In this document: in pieces, positions 36,195 to 55,659 of the stretch
How the letters are laid out: each line of letters begins with the position of its first letter
Position numbering within the stretch: the stretch's first letter is position 1
Assembly: GCA_902702965.1 (NCBI GenBank)
Contig: CACRXP010000388.1
Location: 472,321-536,320 of the forward strand
DNA length: 64,000 nucleotides
Reading direction: 5' to 3'
From: Spirometra erinaceieuropaei
Taxonomy: Eukaryota > Platyhelminthes > Cestoda > Diphyllobothriidea > Diphyllobothriidae
Position numbers and translations under genes: made by a program
The notes under the pieces: generated by a model
What the model saw: only the letters and a program-made list of their open reading frames with translations
Told to the model about the DNA's origin: nothing
The model's database searches: none

Positions 36195-36420
36195 TTACTG
36201 ATCCTCGGCTCTATAGAGTCCAGCTATTGCGATGTATTTTTCTAGCTTCTTCTCCCGAACAAATAAACGTCTGTTATTCATTACCGCTCTGGTCAGTCTT
36301 GCCAGGGCCTGTTTTATTTTGCCTACGTGGTCTTCCCGACCTGCTTCAAAATTGAACACGAAGGAGGCCGATGAACTCTGCATGCCCAATGCGATGGTTA
36401 TTTTGATCTTGACATGCCAG
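36195..36420 (-). CDS. Candidate 3'-terminal coding exon of an unrecognised gene
   Basis: A minus-strand frame of about 70 codons ends in TAA at 36195. It is open through an acceptor-like pyrimidine stretch ending ...GTCAAG just before the segment starting IKITIALGMQSS. Its composition looks like a real protein: SSASFVFNFEAG, then a basic amphipathic helix (KIKQALARLTRAVMNNRR) and a charged tail (REKKLEKYIAIAGLYRAEDQ). I cannot name the family. Upstream exons were not found between 36430 and the AGT array. They may be tiny, lie beyond the array (which would then sit in an intron), or this may be a chance frame. Confidence 0.45.
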
Positions 36421-36432
36421 TTAGAAGGTTAG

Positions 36433-37230
36433 AAGGGAACCTGGAGCGTCTCGCAGAGATAATAACAGCGTTGATAAAGCACAAGTTCAAGCCCTAGACG
36501 ATTATACCACATGTTTGGAAATAATTTGAAAAATGAAAAAGCGCACTCGAAAGAAAGTAAAAGCATCATTGGTTACCGTATTGTGCGAATGTTCAGGGGA
36601 CAGGTAAGAAAATTTACAGAGCGAAATCCGAACCCGACAGTGTTAGGGTAAAAATCCACGCAGAATCACGGTGGTGCACTTATACCATATACCTCAGCAC
36701 GGTCCACAAAGGCAGGGTTTACGGAGGATGTTTGCATAGGTATAAGCCATTGGAGGGCGGCGGCCAGGTGGTCGGCAAAAACTAACGAACGCTTCCAACA
36801 GTTTCCAACCAAAGGAAAACACACACATCATCTACTCGAAAATCAACCCAATGCGTTAATTAGGGGACTTCCAAAGAGGCAGATGCTGGCTTTTGCAGCA
36901 AAAAACAGAGCAGACTAGAAGTGAACACTATCAGCATGAACGTGATCAGATCTTTCATCGGTTTGAGTGTTGAGAGTCCAATAGGCAGTTCATCAGAATT
37001 TAGTAGAACGATAAAACTAGAGACGACTATTAGGTCAGTTGGAAGATGTAATGCGACCGCGGCAGGTGTTCTGTTTGATCAGAAACAAAATATAGTAACA
37101 GAAAGCGTTTTACGGTCAACGCAAACCATTCGAAAGAATAAAGTGAAACTTGACCTAAGCCTACTTAAAAGTGTGTTAAAGCTTTTCTGACGGCATTCGG
37201 TGTCTCATAATTCACAAAGACGGATACCAG
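36433..37230. other. No supported feature before the hairpin and the AGT array
   Basis: AT-rich DNA without recognisable exons or repeats. A frame at 36921-37190 (+) has no features. Confidence 0.35.
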
Positions 37231-37273
37231 TGTCGCAACAGTAAGATTCACGGCGAATCTTACTGTTGCGACA
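37231..37273. other. Perfect 19-bp hairpin followed by an AATAAA-containing tract
   Basis: TGTCGCAACAGTAAGATTC at 37231-37249 and its exact complement at 37255-37273 are separated by five bases (ACGGC). On the + strand the stem is followed by TTAAAAATAAAGG, which contains AATAAA. No nearby frame explains it. Confidence 0.8.
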
Positions 37274-37596
37274 TTAAAAATAAAGGCCTACTGATTACTT
37301 TCAGATGGCATGTCTGTTTAAAATACTGCCGTCTGGTGCTTTTCCCTTTGCATGCGCGTGCGTCGTGTCTTTCGGGGTATTGCTTGTGCTATTGGTGATA
37401 AAATCACTCACCGCAATTTTTATTAGTATTATTCGTTGCAGAGGTGGCTGCCCCACTACGTATCTATGTACGCAATTGGAAGTAACATTCGGATGTCCGA
37501 ATTAAGCGCATTGATAACAGTTGCACAGTCATGGACGTTGATGGTACTAGCAGTATTTCAGTCAGCGTTACTATACCAAAAAAGTTAGTAATGAAG

Positions 37597-44490
<6,894 letters not shown>

Positions 44491-46401
44491 GTCTTTTCAC
44501 TAACAGTGGCACTGCTACTAGCGGTAGTGTTAGTTGCAAATCCATTGGCAGTAACAGTCTTTCAGGTAGTATGCGCTGCGCAAATCTTGCATCTACCGAT
44601 GGGGTAGTGGTAGTGATGCCAGCGGTACCGAGGTGATTTCTTATCCGTTTACCCGGTTAACATCTCGGAAGGCCGTACGCTGGCTTACCAGTTTACCCGG
44701 AGGGCTGGTCACCGGCTTACCGAGGTGGGAAAGTGCGTTTAGGTGGAAGTTAGGAGAATTCATGCTGTGGTTAAATGCGACTAGAACGCCATCACACCAT
44801 GTCGTAGGGGTGGTTCTTGCAGCTCGTGTATGCTTATCCATGCATGCGTCCTATCATGTGACTCGGACAATGAACAAACACAGGGCACGTGAATACATTT
44901 CAGATAGCCTAGGGTAGTAGGGCTTGGGGGGGGGGAGGTTACCGGTTGCGATAGTGGGCCGGTGGTCATGTCTCGACGGCAGCCGCTTGAAGAGGCGCCG
45001 TCCAAGGCCAACACCACCCTCGCCTAGTGGCCAGTTCAGGCCAGTCAGAAAACTCGAGGGCTTTGTTTAGCTTAAAACTGTGAGCATGATGACTGGTCTG
45101 ACGGGGTGGGGGAGGGGAGCATGCAGGCATACGACACCGAGTGCGGCTGTGGGAACAGTTGTTGCAGCATTACGAACACTTTGAGGTCACGCAGGGTCGG
45201 ACATGAAGACCCTTGAGTGGGTGTCTGCATTTGGACCCTACCTACCCATGCCTTTTCGTGCCAGCGCTTTGCGACCGCGAGAACAAAGAATACGGGTGGT
45301 TGGGGTGGCCGCCGCATGTCTGCAGGCACTTAGTGGACAGCTAGGACTGTACGCTGTTCACTGACGGCATTCATAGGGACATGCCATCTGTCGGCGCAAC
45401 CTCACTACCTAGGCGGAAATGTCGCTGACGTAAATTAAACAGGTTGCGCTAGACATACTTAATTTGGACGGATGTGTGACTTGAAATTTACTTCTCGGTT
45501 CAATATTTCGATTTTAAACGTCATATTATTCTCTTACCAGTGAACAGGCAGTTTCCCTGCGTTCGGCAAAGGTATTCACCGGAAGAAAATGACTAGTTGT
45601 TTTAGATTAAATCTGAAAAATTACCCCTCGCGACAACAGTATCCGTTATTTTTCCACTTGTTGGTTTACTGTTCGCAATATTCACCGTTGACCTTTGACG
45701 ACAGTAAGAGTTGTCGTAGCCGTAGAAGGGGATTACACAACGCCATCAGGCGTTCTGCAGAATGATTAGTCTACGTAAACTTCGGTACACAAGCTAACTA
45801 ATGCACACTCGCGGTAGCATTATTGATAGTCCTAGACTTAGCAGTCCCCATAGCCTACGTCGTACTTGTGCTAGGACGGCACCAACAACAGCAGGATCTG
45901 CATTGTCATATCTTCAACTGATTGTGCTCGTAACATCTTGTGCTAGTGTTATCGGTACTACCTGCGTATACGAAAATTACCGATGGATGGACTGCCTTTC
46001 CATATGCAGACAACTGCTTTGCCATATTACTCCGATTTTTAGCCAAGTACACTAACTTTACCTTTACGGGGGTTTACGCAGCAGACTTACGTTTTCGCGT
46101 GGGGACTAGCACAGTACGTTTTACAGAAGCGGCCGTACCGGCATTGCCTTAAGTCCGGTAGGACTTGCAGTAGGCTTGTTTCACGCAGGCAGTTCAATGG
46201 TGGCCGTAAAGCCTCGATTCCACAACTGGCAGCAGCCCAGACGTAACCCGGCACTTCCACACGTCATTCGTGTTGGCGTATTACTAGCTAATTCATTCAT
46301 TTACTACTAGCAGTATCAGTCGTAACCATTACTTCTGCTCTCTGCTGTTCGGCAGATAAATGTAGCAGTGACATACTTAGTACTATCGGTCAGCGATATG
46401 A
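44491..46401. other. No supported gene; short imperfect minisatellite near 44630-44740
   Basis: GTTTACCCGG, TTACCAGTTTACCCGG and GCTTACCGAGG repeat loosely at 44627-44740, next to the array edge. The remaining sequence, including frames at 45072-45329 and 45801-46055, shows nothing I recognise. Confidence 0.4.
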
Positions 46402-47013
46402 GTCAGTGTGCTAAGTCTACAAATGTTAACTGGATTTCTGAAAGGTGTTTACGTTTCGAAAAGATTACTTAGGTAGGGTTTTGAACCTAATAATCACGTA
46501 GCTTAATCATATAATAATTCATTTACCGCAGGACGCTGGCTTTCAAAGGAACATCTTTCCGGTCGCATGCAACACCGGCCTTTCGCAAACAATGACTATT
46601 TATATAGTATGATTTTTGTCGTAGACTTTAGAGCGCCTTGCAAATTAAATTCCATGTCATGGGAAGCACGCATGAACTTATTCTTTCTTTCACTCATCCA
46701 GTAGAAAATTATGTCTTCTTTAAATTTCATACTCAAAGGAAGGGTATAATTTGGTTTTCTAAACATCTTCCAATTCCCGATTACCTTTGAGCCCTACCTG
46801 CGGTCACGCATGCATTCAAGGTTTAGAACCTACACATCATATATTTTCTGCGTGAGGAATATCATACATTAAGAGGAAACCATAAGGGGTTCATTAAATC
46901 TTGCAGGGAACTTGAGTTATATCGTAAACTTTACCAGCAACATTACTAACTACAGGAGCATAATGTTTTATGGACGGTCATTTCACGGAATTAAAACATC
47001 TCATGACATTGGG
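46402..47013. mobile_element. Palindromic TA element, partial copy (left arm plus loop)
   Basis: It follows the left arm and loop of the full copies (TTTCGAAAAGATTACTTAGG, TAGAAAATTATGTCTTC, TATATTTTCTGCGTG..., AAGAGGAAACCAT, TTTCACGG..TTAAAACATCTCA) and then stops near 47013. The inverted right arm is lacking. Confidence 0.7.
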
Positions 47014-47654
47014 TAGATAAAAATACGCAGCTCTTGGCCCGCTATACTACTCGTAAGTAACCACCTTAATAGTAAACTTCGTCCTTTTCGTTTGCTATCT
47101 CCTTTTACGATACTGCCAACTACTTATTAGTTCTTTGCCTGCAGAGGTAGCGCTCTCTTATTTAGTATGGGTCTTCCAGGCCGTACGATGAAGGCGAGTA
47201 GTATAACCAATCTAATGAACTCATGCAGTTGTCTAAGCCGCAGAGAATTTCTTAGACTTCCTGCTCATATAAGTAATAATTGTAGACAATTAGTTGCAAG
47301 GCAGACTACCTGCGTTTTCCGGGTCTTTTACTCATGTTATCTGTTCGCTCACTCCTCCCCTTCCCCACCGGTTCCAGCCTGCATTAGTACCCGATAACGT
47401 ACACATCTGTGGGTGCGTCGAGTACTTATAAATGCCGATGCATGCTTTGAAATACTCCTTAACGTACTCGGGACTTACTTTCATAACAGACCACACTGTG
47501 TTACCTAAGCAAACGTTTTACTGTCTATGGCACGGTTTACTATGGTGGCCTTGCTAGTGACTTCGTGTACGTAATCTACCAATGGCATTATTATTAGGAG
47601 GCTCTCTGTTGAATAATCCATTCACATTCCTAACTGCCTTCGCGTGAGGTCCGG
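47014..47654. other. Unrecognised sequence between element copies
   Basis: There is no recognised repeat or exon. Confidence 0.35.
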
Positions 47655-48505
47655 CGGATTTGCAAACTCGCGGAATGTTAGCCGGAATTCCGAACTCCTG
47701 TTTCGATTCAAAAATTTTGCGTGGGTCGACTTGCAGCATTCATTACCGTGCGGCATAATCCCACAATAATTCAGTTATTTCAGGATGCCAATAGTACGAA
47801 TTATTATCATTGACTTCCGATGTCCTCCTGAATGCAAATATATTTCATAAACACCATGCATACACACACTCATTTTTTACTTATTTAGAAGACAGTTATG
47901 TCTCCGTCTACCTCAAATTCCGTACCGGAAGAAAGGGTGTAATTAGGCCTTTCAGACGTTTCAAAGTATGAGATTACTAAGACCATGACATGCTAGTTTA
48001 TACAATATCCCAACTCTGCATTTACTAATATGACTTGTGATATAGCTAAAATCCACTGCTTAATCTTATAAATCCCCATTGATATCCCCTTAATATAATG
48101 CATAAAATATAAGTTATGCCGTACACGGCAGATGTACGACGTGCCGTTTTGGGAGGCCTGCGGGCAAGTACACTGGCAACTGGCGACCAAAATTGTTCGG
48201 GAAAAGGAAGTTTTTTTGAGCCGATTTACACCCTTCTTCCGGGTATAAAATTCGAAGTAGATGTACTTTTCTGCCCCATGAGTAAAAGAATGAATATTCT
48301 TATGCATGTCTTGTATGAATTATAGTTAATATTATAAGGGTTTCAAAATCAATGATAACAAACTATACTACTTAGGTGGTAATGTTTGCACGGGGTGCAG
48401 TTTATTCGGGCGGCCGGAAAGAAGGTTGTTCAAATACCGGTTCACCTGAGGTAACCGATATGTCATGGGATTGTTCTACGCTTTAACTAATATTACAGCT
48501 TTACC
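47655..48505. mobile_element. Palindromic TA element, partial copy interrupted on the right
   Basis: The diverged left arm is recognisable at 47690-47960 (GGAATTCCGAACTC, GCGGCATAATCC, CAGTTATTTCAGGATGCC). The right arm starts near 48190 (GAAGTTTTTTTGAGCCG) and runs to the CTTTACC at 48499. There the terminus of the next copy begins, so the outer part of this right arm is missing. The loop sequence is unlike that of the other copies. Confidence 0.65.
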
Positions 48506-49235
48506 TAAAGTAGGTGGACTAACTCAAGAAATGTCAACTGAAATTCTGAAATGCTTCTTCGTTTCGAAAAGATCACTTAGGCAGGGTCGCAAAATTAATG
48601 ATCTTGCAGTGTAAATCTATAGTGATTCAGTTACCACGGGATGTCGGTTTTCGAAGGAACTTCTTTTTGGCCGACTGCAAAACCCACACTCTGTAGAAAA
48701 TGACTACTTAAGTAGCTTGAATTTTTCTCATTCATGTTCGATACCGTTAAAAATGCAATTATATTTCATGGAAAATGTGCATAAACGTAGTCATTTTTTT
48801 ATTTCCTGAATAGAAAATTGCATCATCTTCCAAATTTTAAACTCAAAGGAAGGCTTTAATTCAGTTTTCGAAGAGTTTTCCTAATTCCCGCATAATTTCG
48901 AACCTGACCAGCAGTTAAACTTACATTTAGACTTCAGAAACTCGGGCCATATATTTTCCGCGCACGGAAAACCTTCCGGTATTAAGAGGAGACCATAGGC
49001 GGTCCACAGAATTCAGCAGTGGATTTGAACCATATTGTAAACTTTACAAGCAACATCAGCAACTACAGAGACGCTGTGTTTTATGAATGGGCATTCCACG
49101 GTTATTAAAAAATGTCATAATTAGGAACTTTTTCCAACCGAATTTGAGTATAAAGTTGGTAGGAGACGTAATTTTGTACCAAATGGGCAACAAATACATA
49201 TTTTTTTGCATGTTTTCCATGAAATATAATTGATT
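48506..49235. mobile_element. Palindromic TA element, partial copy abutting the previous one
   Basis: It starts TAAAGTAGGTGGACTAACTC, the family terminus, and continues through the left arm, the loop (ATATTTTCCGCGCACGG, AAGAGGAGACCAT) and half of the right arm (GTTTTCCATGAAATATAATTG). It breaks off near 49235. Its left end is fused to the right arm of the preceding copy, which suggests insertion of one copy into another or end-to-end recombination. Confidence 0.75.
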
Positions 49236-51140
49236 CAATGCGAAAAATTCATGCTATTACATCAGTTGGTTACTTCATTAACCAGTGTGTAGGCAGGTTA
49301 GGACAGAGCGTGATCATCTTCTTAAAATGCCCACATTTCACAGTCTCCGCTAACCCTAACCTAGGGTTCCATATTCCTCCCCGTACAGCATACTGTATAC
49401 TACATTTCTGTCCTACCTGTTCATAGGCACACCATAATTAACGAACTTGCTTTACCTAATCAACCGCTTTTCGTCCCTGCTCGACCTACCGCCATGCAAG
49501 TCGTATGCGTACGTGAACGGCGCAATGGCATCCATTGGCCATAACTACTATCGCGCACCCGATGCCTCTCTGCTGTTGCCTTTTTCAGAGAAAACGGCAA
49601 ACCCTACGCCATTAATTTTCTTCCGCCCAGCGCGCAAAACACACGCACTCCCATCAGCCCATTGGTCAGGCCTCTGGCCACTACGGCTTCCGTTCTAACC
49701 CGGCCAATAGCGTTAACGCATGATGTCCTAGGTCCGCTCCCGGCTTCCCATAGGCTGCTTTTTCAGCGTGAAGGTCATAAATGAGGTTCGTTTGATGCAT
49801 TAAAACAAATTTTGGCGTAAATGTAATTTTTTAATTATCGCGCACTATATTACTTGCTGTTTGGCACGTTTTAGAGACCCACCCGTACAACCCTTTCTAC
49901 CACCATTCCCGTAAGACAGGTAGACGGGGGGGAAAGTTTTCTTCACTGTTGCGGCACTGTATTCACGCCGAAACGGGAGACAGGATCCTCGCATAACAAT
50001 GCGGTCCGGACACATAGCTCAAGGAAGCAAAACTTCAGCAAGCGGCAAATGATCGGATCCATCCAAGCAGCCCGTCGCGTTCTAGGCCGATGACCAAACT
50101 TCGCCACTTGAGTGACATCCTATTTCGTCGCGTTACCAACACATAATACCCTTATTCCGTTTTCCCTTCTTCTGTTAAAAACCTGCTGGTAGGTCTTCAC
50201 GGGGAGTTGGACCATTTCAGGCAGAAACGCAGGGAATTGATTGCACGAGTCCTACACGGTGACCGAAACTCCGTTCATTTTGATTCCTTTTTTGCCCTTC
50301 TGGCCGCATGAGTCACATCGGGGTCGCTGATTTCTCCTTCATTAAGCTCAACTGTGGCTAATGAATGCCCTCCTCCCAGATAAACTAGTCGAATCGGAGA
50401 CCGATCTCATTACAATGTAGTAGGTATATCCTAGTTATGATCGATTAGTTTAGCAAGATGAATTGAAGCCGTATTCCTACTCCAGCAAGACGGTTAGTCA
50501 GTCACGAACGCAGTAAATCACAAGTTGCTTTGCCGATAGGGTGGTCATCTATACCTTAATTTGGGTTGCTGCCCAACATCTGACTCATGGTCGTTCAGGA
50601 AGTATGCGTTTTGCAAGTCGTCTGCAAAACACGTGCAACGCCCTACCACCCAGAATGCGACAGGCTGGCTGAGAATACCACCCGCTAGTGAAACATCACA
50701 TTCTGCTGTCCTGACGTTACTGCTATTGATTGACTAATTCACATATTGTCGACTTTCTTGTCGGACACAATTTATCGTTTCCACCGTCACTACCTCACTG
50801 TTCGGTGACTTCCAATTCCTTTCTTATCAAACAGAATTCAACCACAAGGAACGTAGAGTGATCTGCCATCCCTACATAATGTACCCCTAAATGAACATCT
50901 CTACAATCCATGCTGATGCGCTTTAGAGGTGACATACGCCTCAGAAAACCTAGCATATATACCGAGACAATCCACCGGCAGATGTCCGAATTCAACTGAA
51001 AAGTTCACAAATACAATGTGCAGAGAAAGTCATAGCATAAACAAGTAAAACGAATCTAGCAAAGTACACACGAGAATATCTAAGAAAATAATCAGCGTGG
51101 TTTCTCTACACTGAAATTTTGGCGGAGAAAACAAAGTGAG
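49236..51140. other. No supported feature
   Basis: I recognise neither genes nor repeats. Frames at 49447-49698 (+) and 50795-50995 (-) are short and featureless. Confidence 0.35.
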
Positions 51141-51144
51141 ATCT

Positions 51145-51700
51145 TGAAACGTACTTTATTTCCACGGGGTCGTTTGGACGAACTGACGTCACTTTTGCGC
51201 GGATCCCGGGTGTATCCGGATCGGCCGTCTGCAGTGACGGTGACGAGCGTTTCTTTCCCCTACTACTAACACCGTCCCCCGCTCTCGCTGTCCGTTCGTC
51301 GTTCACACACAGGATAAATCCTGTGTGTAAAAAAGGGTTTATAACGTTACGATAAACAAGCGGACAGAGTGAAAAAAAGTGGAAAACAGCGGACGCAAAG
51401 AAATAGTGGGGTTCTGTAGAAAGGACGTATTTGAATTGGGAGATGGTCACGCCATATAAGTTAGACACCAATGGGGATTGCAGCGCTATCGGCACCTGCG
51501 AGTAAGGGCCGGGGGAGTGTGCTGACGATGGTGGACTCTAGCGACGAACAGACACCGATGCGGGTAAGCAATGTCTGCGATAGGAAGGGGAGGAATGCCG
51601 GTCATCTTCACTGTAGACAATCACAGACCATCAGGGCTCCGCGCCAAAGTAACCTCAGTCCGTTCAAATAAATCTGTTGAAATTGTGATGCGTTGCTATC
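51145..51700. repeat. Diverged inverted repeat with coding-like arms
   Basis: The minus strand of about 51145-51260 and the plus strand of about 51590-51700 are related. Translated outward, they read IRAKVTSVRPNDPVEI and LRAKVTSVRSNKSVEI respectively. Nucleotide identity is clear across about 100 bp with small gaps, and the spacer is about 330 bp. The similarity at protein level suggests both arms come from the same coding or repeat sequence. The parent element is not recognised. Confidence 0.6.
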
Positions 51701-54014
51701 TGGAGACGCTAATTGCGTCCGTTGACTTGTTTTCGTTTTTCCCTCGTTGCGTGCTCATTTTCCTCGTCGTCTTTGCATTCTTTTGCCTATAAACGTCTTA
51801 CGCGTTTGGACTTTCTTAGTCGCTACCGCGTGCTTACTTGTTACACCTAGAAATTCAATCGACAGCCTTGACGACCCTTAAGCGATTTGGTTAGCCTCGC
51901 CACTGCATCTGTTTTGTATGACTGCCTTGCATTCATGCGTTAATTAAGTTTCGATTCGCATGCTTATAATCAGTCTGTTCACCGACATTACCGTGCTTGG
52001 TGGATATGATAGTGGTACCAACTTTATGCCACCGGTTTATCTGCGCAGTTGGGCTCTCCTCTTTGCGAATAAGAGTGAGGGAAGATTCACACAACAGCCG
52101 GGTTATTACAAGATACGCAGTGAAAATGACGTTGTACACCCTACCTAGGTATTCCGTTTCCAGAGTCTCTTTTTGGTAACAACATGCGATCCAGTTGTCC
52201 CTTGACGGTTCTTTATATTGATCCATGGATTTAGATTATCGGCCATTACCGTATGTTGTGACCCGAACTCTGAAAGAATCTGCAGGTTTCCGCAACTTTC
52301 GCAGATGCACTTTCGTCTTAAAGCATCCGTTAGGTTCTGAACCAATTACTTGCTTGGATCTGCAGCGAGGAAGTGCGCCATAGATCGGGCACGTGCTAAG
52401 CAAGTACCACACTAATCACATGACAATGAATAAGCTCCACGTCTGATAATGTAAACATCTAATAGGCTCGCTTCCACCAGCTTCATGAGGGGGAATTTCG
52501 TGTGATTTGTTGTGTAGTTGGGGCAACGCATTCATATATGCCAAATTCGACAGCGGATGACCATCTTGACGCTGCCTCAGAGCGACACCTCCTTTAACAA
52601 ACAAGCCCTGATACACAAGTCTCCCTCTATATATGAGCTATTCATGATTCAGCCAAGGAAAACTAATGGAATTACCTATTTCACTGATTGAGCTTTCGCA
52701 AGGTATGTAATCTGGCCGTTGAGAACCGGAAGGACGGATTCCCTATCAGCCTAACGACACGGAGCATCGACAGCGACGATAGCAGAGCAGACTTCAGTAG
52801 AAGTTGGCTGTGAAATTAACAGACTGTCGAGTCTGGGAAATAAGCAGTCGCGGATCAGTGGCGACAGGGATACAAGGATGCAGAGGACTGATGTCTAGCA
52901 TACCGGCTGCCTTATAAAACGTCCCAAAACTCGATGCAGCACTGTGATATGGTGGCCATGGACCGCCATTTAACATGTATGCTTGTCACTACTGCTTTTT
53001 GGCTGGGCACTTGAGCAAAACCCCTGCAGGAGATAACCTCGAAACACAATTTGGACGGCTGTTGGGGCCTCATGCACTCACAAATCTCAAGAAACCTCAC
53101 AAAAGTGTCCAATCTAAGTAGTTCCATGTTTGCTATGGCGTATTCTGGAACCTATGCACTCAGCACCCCTCATCCAACGGTATGGGCGAATAAAATGCCA
53201 TCTGGACTACTCAGTCGAGGATGAAATCTTGGTATTAGATACTGGAATGCGGACGTATCTAGGCCGTAGTACTCAGTATCTGACGACGCAACTACTAATT
53301 AGTATAATGTGGATGTCTGTTACTTATTTAATGTCCCAATTGCCAACTCATACACTCAGTAAATCCAGTTCCCTGGGGTCAACCCTCCATTCTATGCCAT
53401 AGCGACTATTCTACTGAACGCTGTGTGGCGATCACCCATTCACAACAAGCAAACAATTCACCACTTTTGTGGGTACCAGTCAATAACCGACTGCAACGTT
53501 ACTTCACAAACACCACTTGCACCCACAAACACCAACTGCGGATCAGGGCCATAAGGAAACCTCCCCAAGAGTTAGTTGAAATACTACCCCGCCGTGATCT
53601 GCCTATTATGTCCAGGAACCGGAGTAACCTAAATAGACGCGGCGACTCTTCAAACACTCGTCCAGGACCGCCAAAAGCATCCTCTAATCTGGTACTCAAG
53701 CGATGTTCGTATGGCCAGCAAGACTGAGCGTGTTCTAGTTAGTTCAATTCTCGTAACTGTGTTAACGATAGCGAATCGATATTTGGTGCCAAAACTGGCA
53801 ACACTCACAAGTCCGACCCACCGTGCCAATGCGGATGTCCATACTGGACGAGGTACGTCAATGGAGGTATCAATTGACTTGGTGTGCTCAGCTGCTGCGC
53901 AGTTCAAAAATGTTCGAGTACCCGGCAATTTGAAAGTCGTTCCTGGCGATGTCCATCGCGTGCTCCACAGTATGGTGAGAGCAGGGACAACCGGGGCTGG
54001 GGGCTTCTTGGCCT
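51701..54014. other. No supported gene
   Basis: Frames at 51933-52226 (-), 53425-53727 (+) and 53711-54055 (+) have no recognised domains. The last one runs into the degenerate RTE-like copy and is probably chance. Confidence 0.35.
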
Positions 54015-55340
54015 GTCTTCAGAAAAGACAATGTAAGAGAACTATCACGGCATAAGCCTCATCGACCGTGCTGTGAAGCTCTTCGCGATTGCTATTCGCT
54101 ACTGCTTCCAGGCTGTGCGGGACTCTGGGACAAGGCTCAGTCAACCCGAATCCCGAATTTGGCGTAGATACACTAACCAGATATTTACATTGAGACACAT
54201 TCTGGAATTCTGACATTGCCACCAACAAACGACGGCTATTTGTTTCGCCGCAGCCTCCGATTCCGTATATCGTGAATAGAACTGGACGGTGTGCCGGCAA
54301 AATAATGGCCATGATAGAGGCCTACTATTGCTGCACCTTTGTGCGAGTTCTGACCTATAACAATCTGTCTAAACTCTTCGATATTTGATCCTGCTTTCAA
54401 GGTGGTCGTATCCTGTCGCTCATTCTGTTCGACTACGCAATTTACTGGATTGACAGAAGAGCCCTGCACAGTTTTAATGGTGTCGAGTTTGCACCCGTAC
54501 CTCCACTACGCTGATGATATCTCTTGCTTACCTCATGCGTTGGTGATCTACAATCTGGGGTGTCACGCGTGAACTAATGCAGTCAGTTTATCCATAAGAA
54601 CTGGGGAACTGAAAGCGTTTTTGAACTGCATCCCTGATCTGGAGAAGGCACCTCTCGAAATTCATGGGCATCAAATTGAAGAACTTGGCTGTTTTAAATG
54701 CCGCGGGGTGAGACCGAGGCCTAATGCACAGGCGAAGAGCGACATTGTCTCCCTAATCGATACTACTCCCAGGGTTTTCTCAATTCCTAGAAAGTGTCCA
54801 TGGACCCGACGCGACATCTGCATCGTCATAACATCCGCCTGTACCATCCATCCGTCCGGTCAGTCCTCCTATACAACTATCCATGCTAGGTTGTGCGCGT
54901 GGAAGATAAGCGATAATAAAGGTATTTGGACTCTGCTGCGTGAAGTGAAGTCTGCCGACTTTGTATCAAATGAAACTGTCGACACCTGCTGCGACAACAT
55001 CGCAATACTGTCTGAGGCCATGCAAAAAGTCGGCTGGGGCGATTTGAGTAAGTTCTTCGTCATCCACCTCACAAGGTCAGTGTTACTGGTCTCATTCCGA
55101 CGCCGCTGACAACCTAGAGGCGTCGAAGAGGTGGCCAACTCAAAACTTGATTCGACACAGTTCGTCAAGACATGGGAGTTGTTCTGGAACCTTTGGTTTT
55201 CGGTCTCCGTCGATGTGGAAGAAAATGGACCGAGATGTCCAAATTCCCTGCCGCATATCGTCACGCGTGGAGAGGTACAATCCGTGACGTTGAGGCCGAC
55301 TAGATCGGGAATAGTCAGAGTTGTGCCGTACACATGCACA
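54015..55340 (+). pseudogene. Decayed RTE-like reverse transcriptase, second copy
   Basis: It is colinear with 19930-21300. A CATAAGCCTCATCGACCGTGCTG block matches the CGGISLIDVAA region of the other copy. TTCTGTTCGACTACGCAATTTACTGG follows as motif B flank, and YADDI is kept at 54507-54518. A KAFLNCIPDLEKAPLEIHG segment near 54617 matches TKVFSSCIPDQEKAPLGIDG in the intact copy. Several stops and frameshifts, including between motifs A and C, make it non-coding. Divergence is much greater than expected for a recent sister copy, so it is an older insertion of the same or a close family. Confidence 0.85.
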
Positions 55341-55659
55341 AGTGCCTAAACCCAACCCTTTGTTTGAATAAGCCGTGCATGCTTATGCGTATCCTGCTTA
55401 TCATCCCCTTTAAGACGAAGGAGACGAGGTGATTTAATGATCTAGATTATATTCACACTGGGGTTTCGGGAGCTTCATCAGAGCATTGTGGTGATTCTTC
55501 ATCCTGGCCTGGACTTATCTCGCCTTGCTGTCTTGGTCTGTCATTTTGGTTTCGGCTGGTTTTGACCTCTCCGAGGTCGACCATTGGCGGGCTCGCGGGA
55601 CTTGCGATTGTCGTAGTTGCGGCTAAGGCGGCGTGCCTGTTGCTCCTCCCCTCGTCTTT

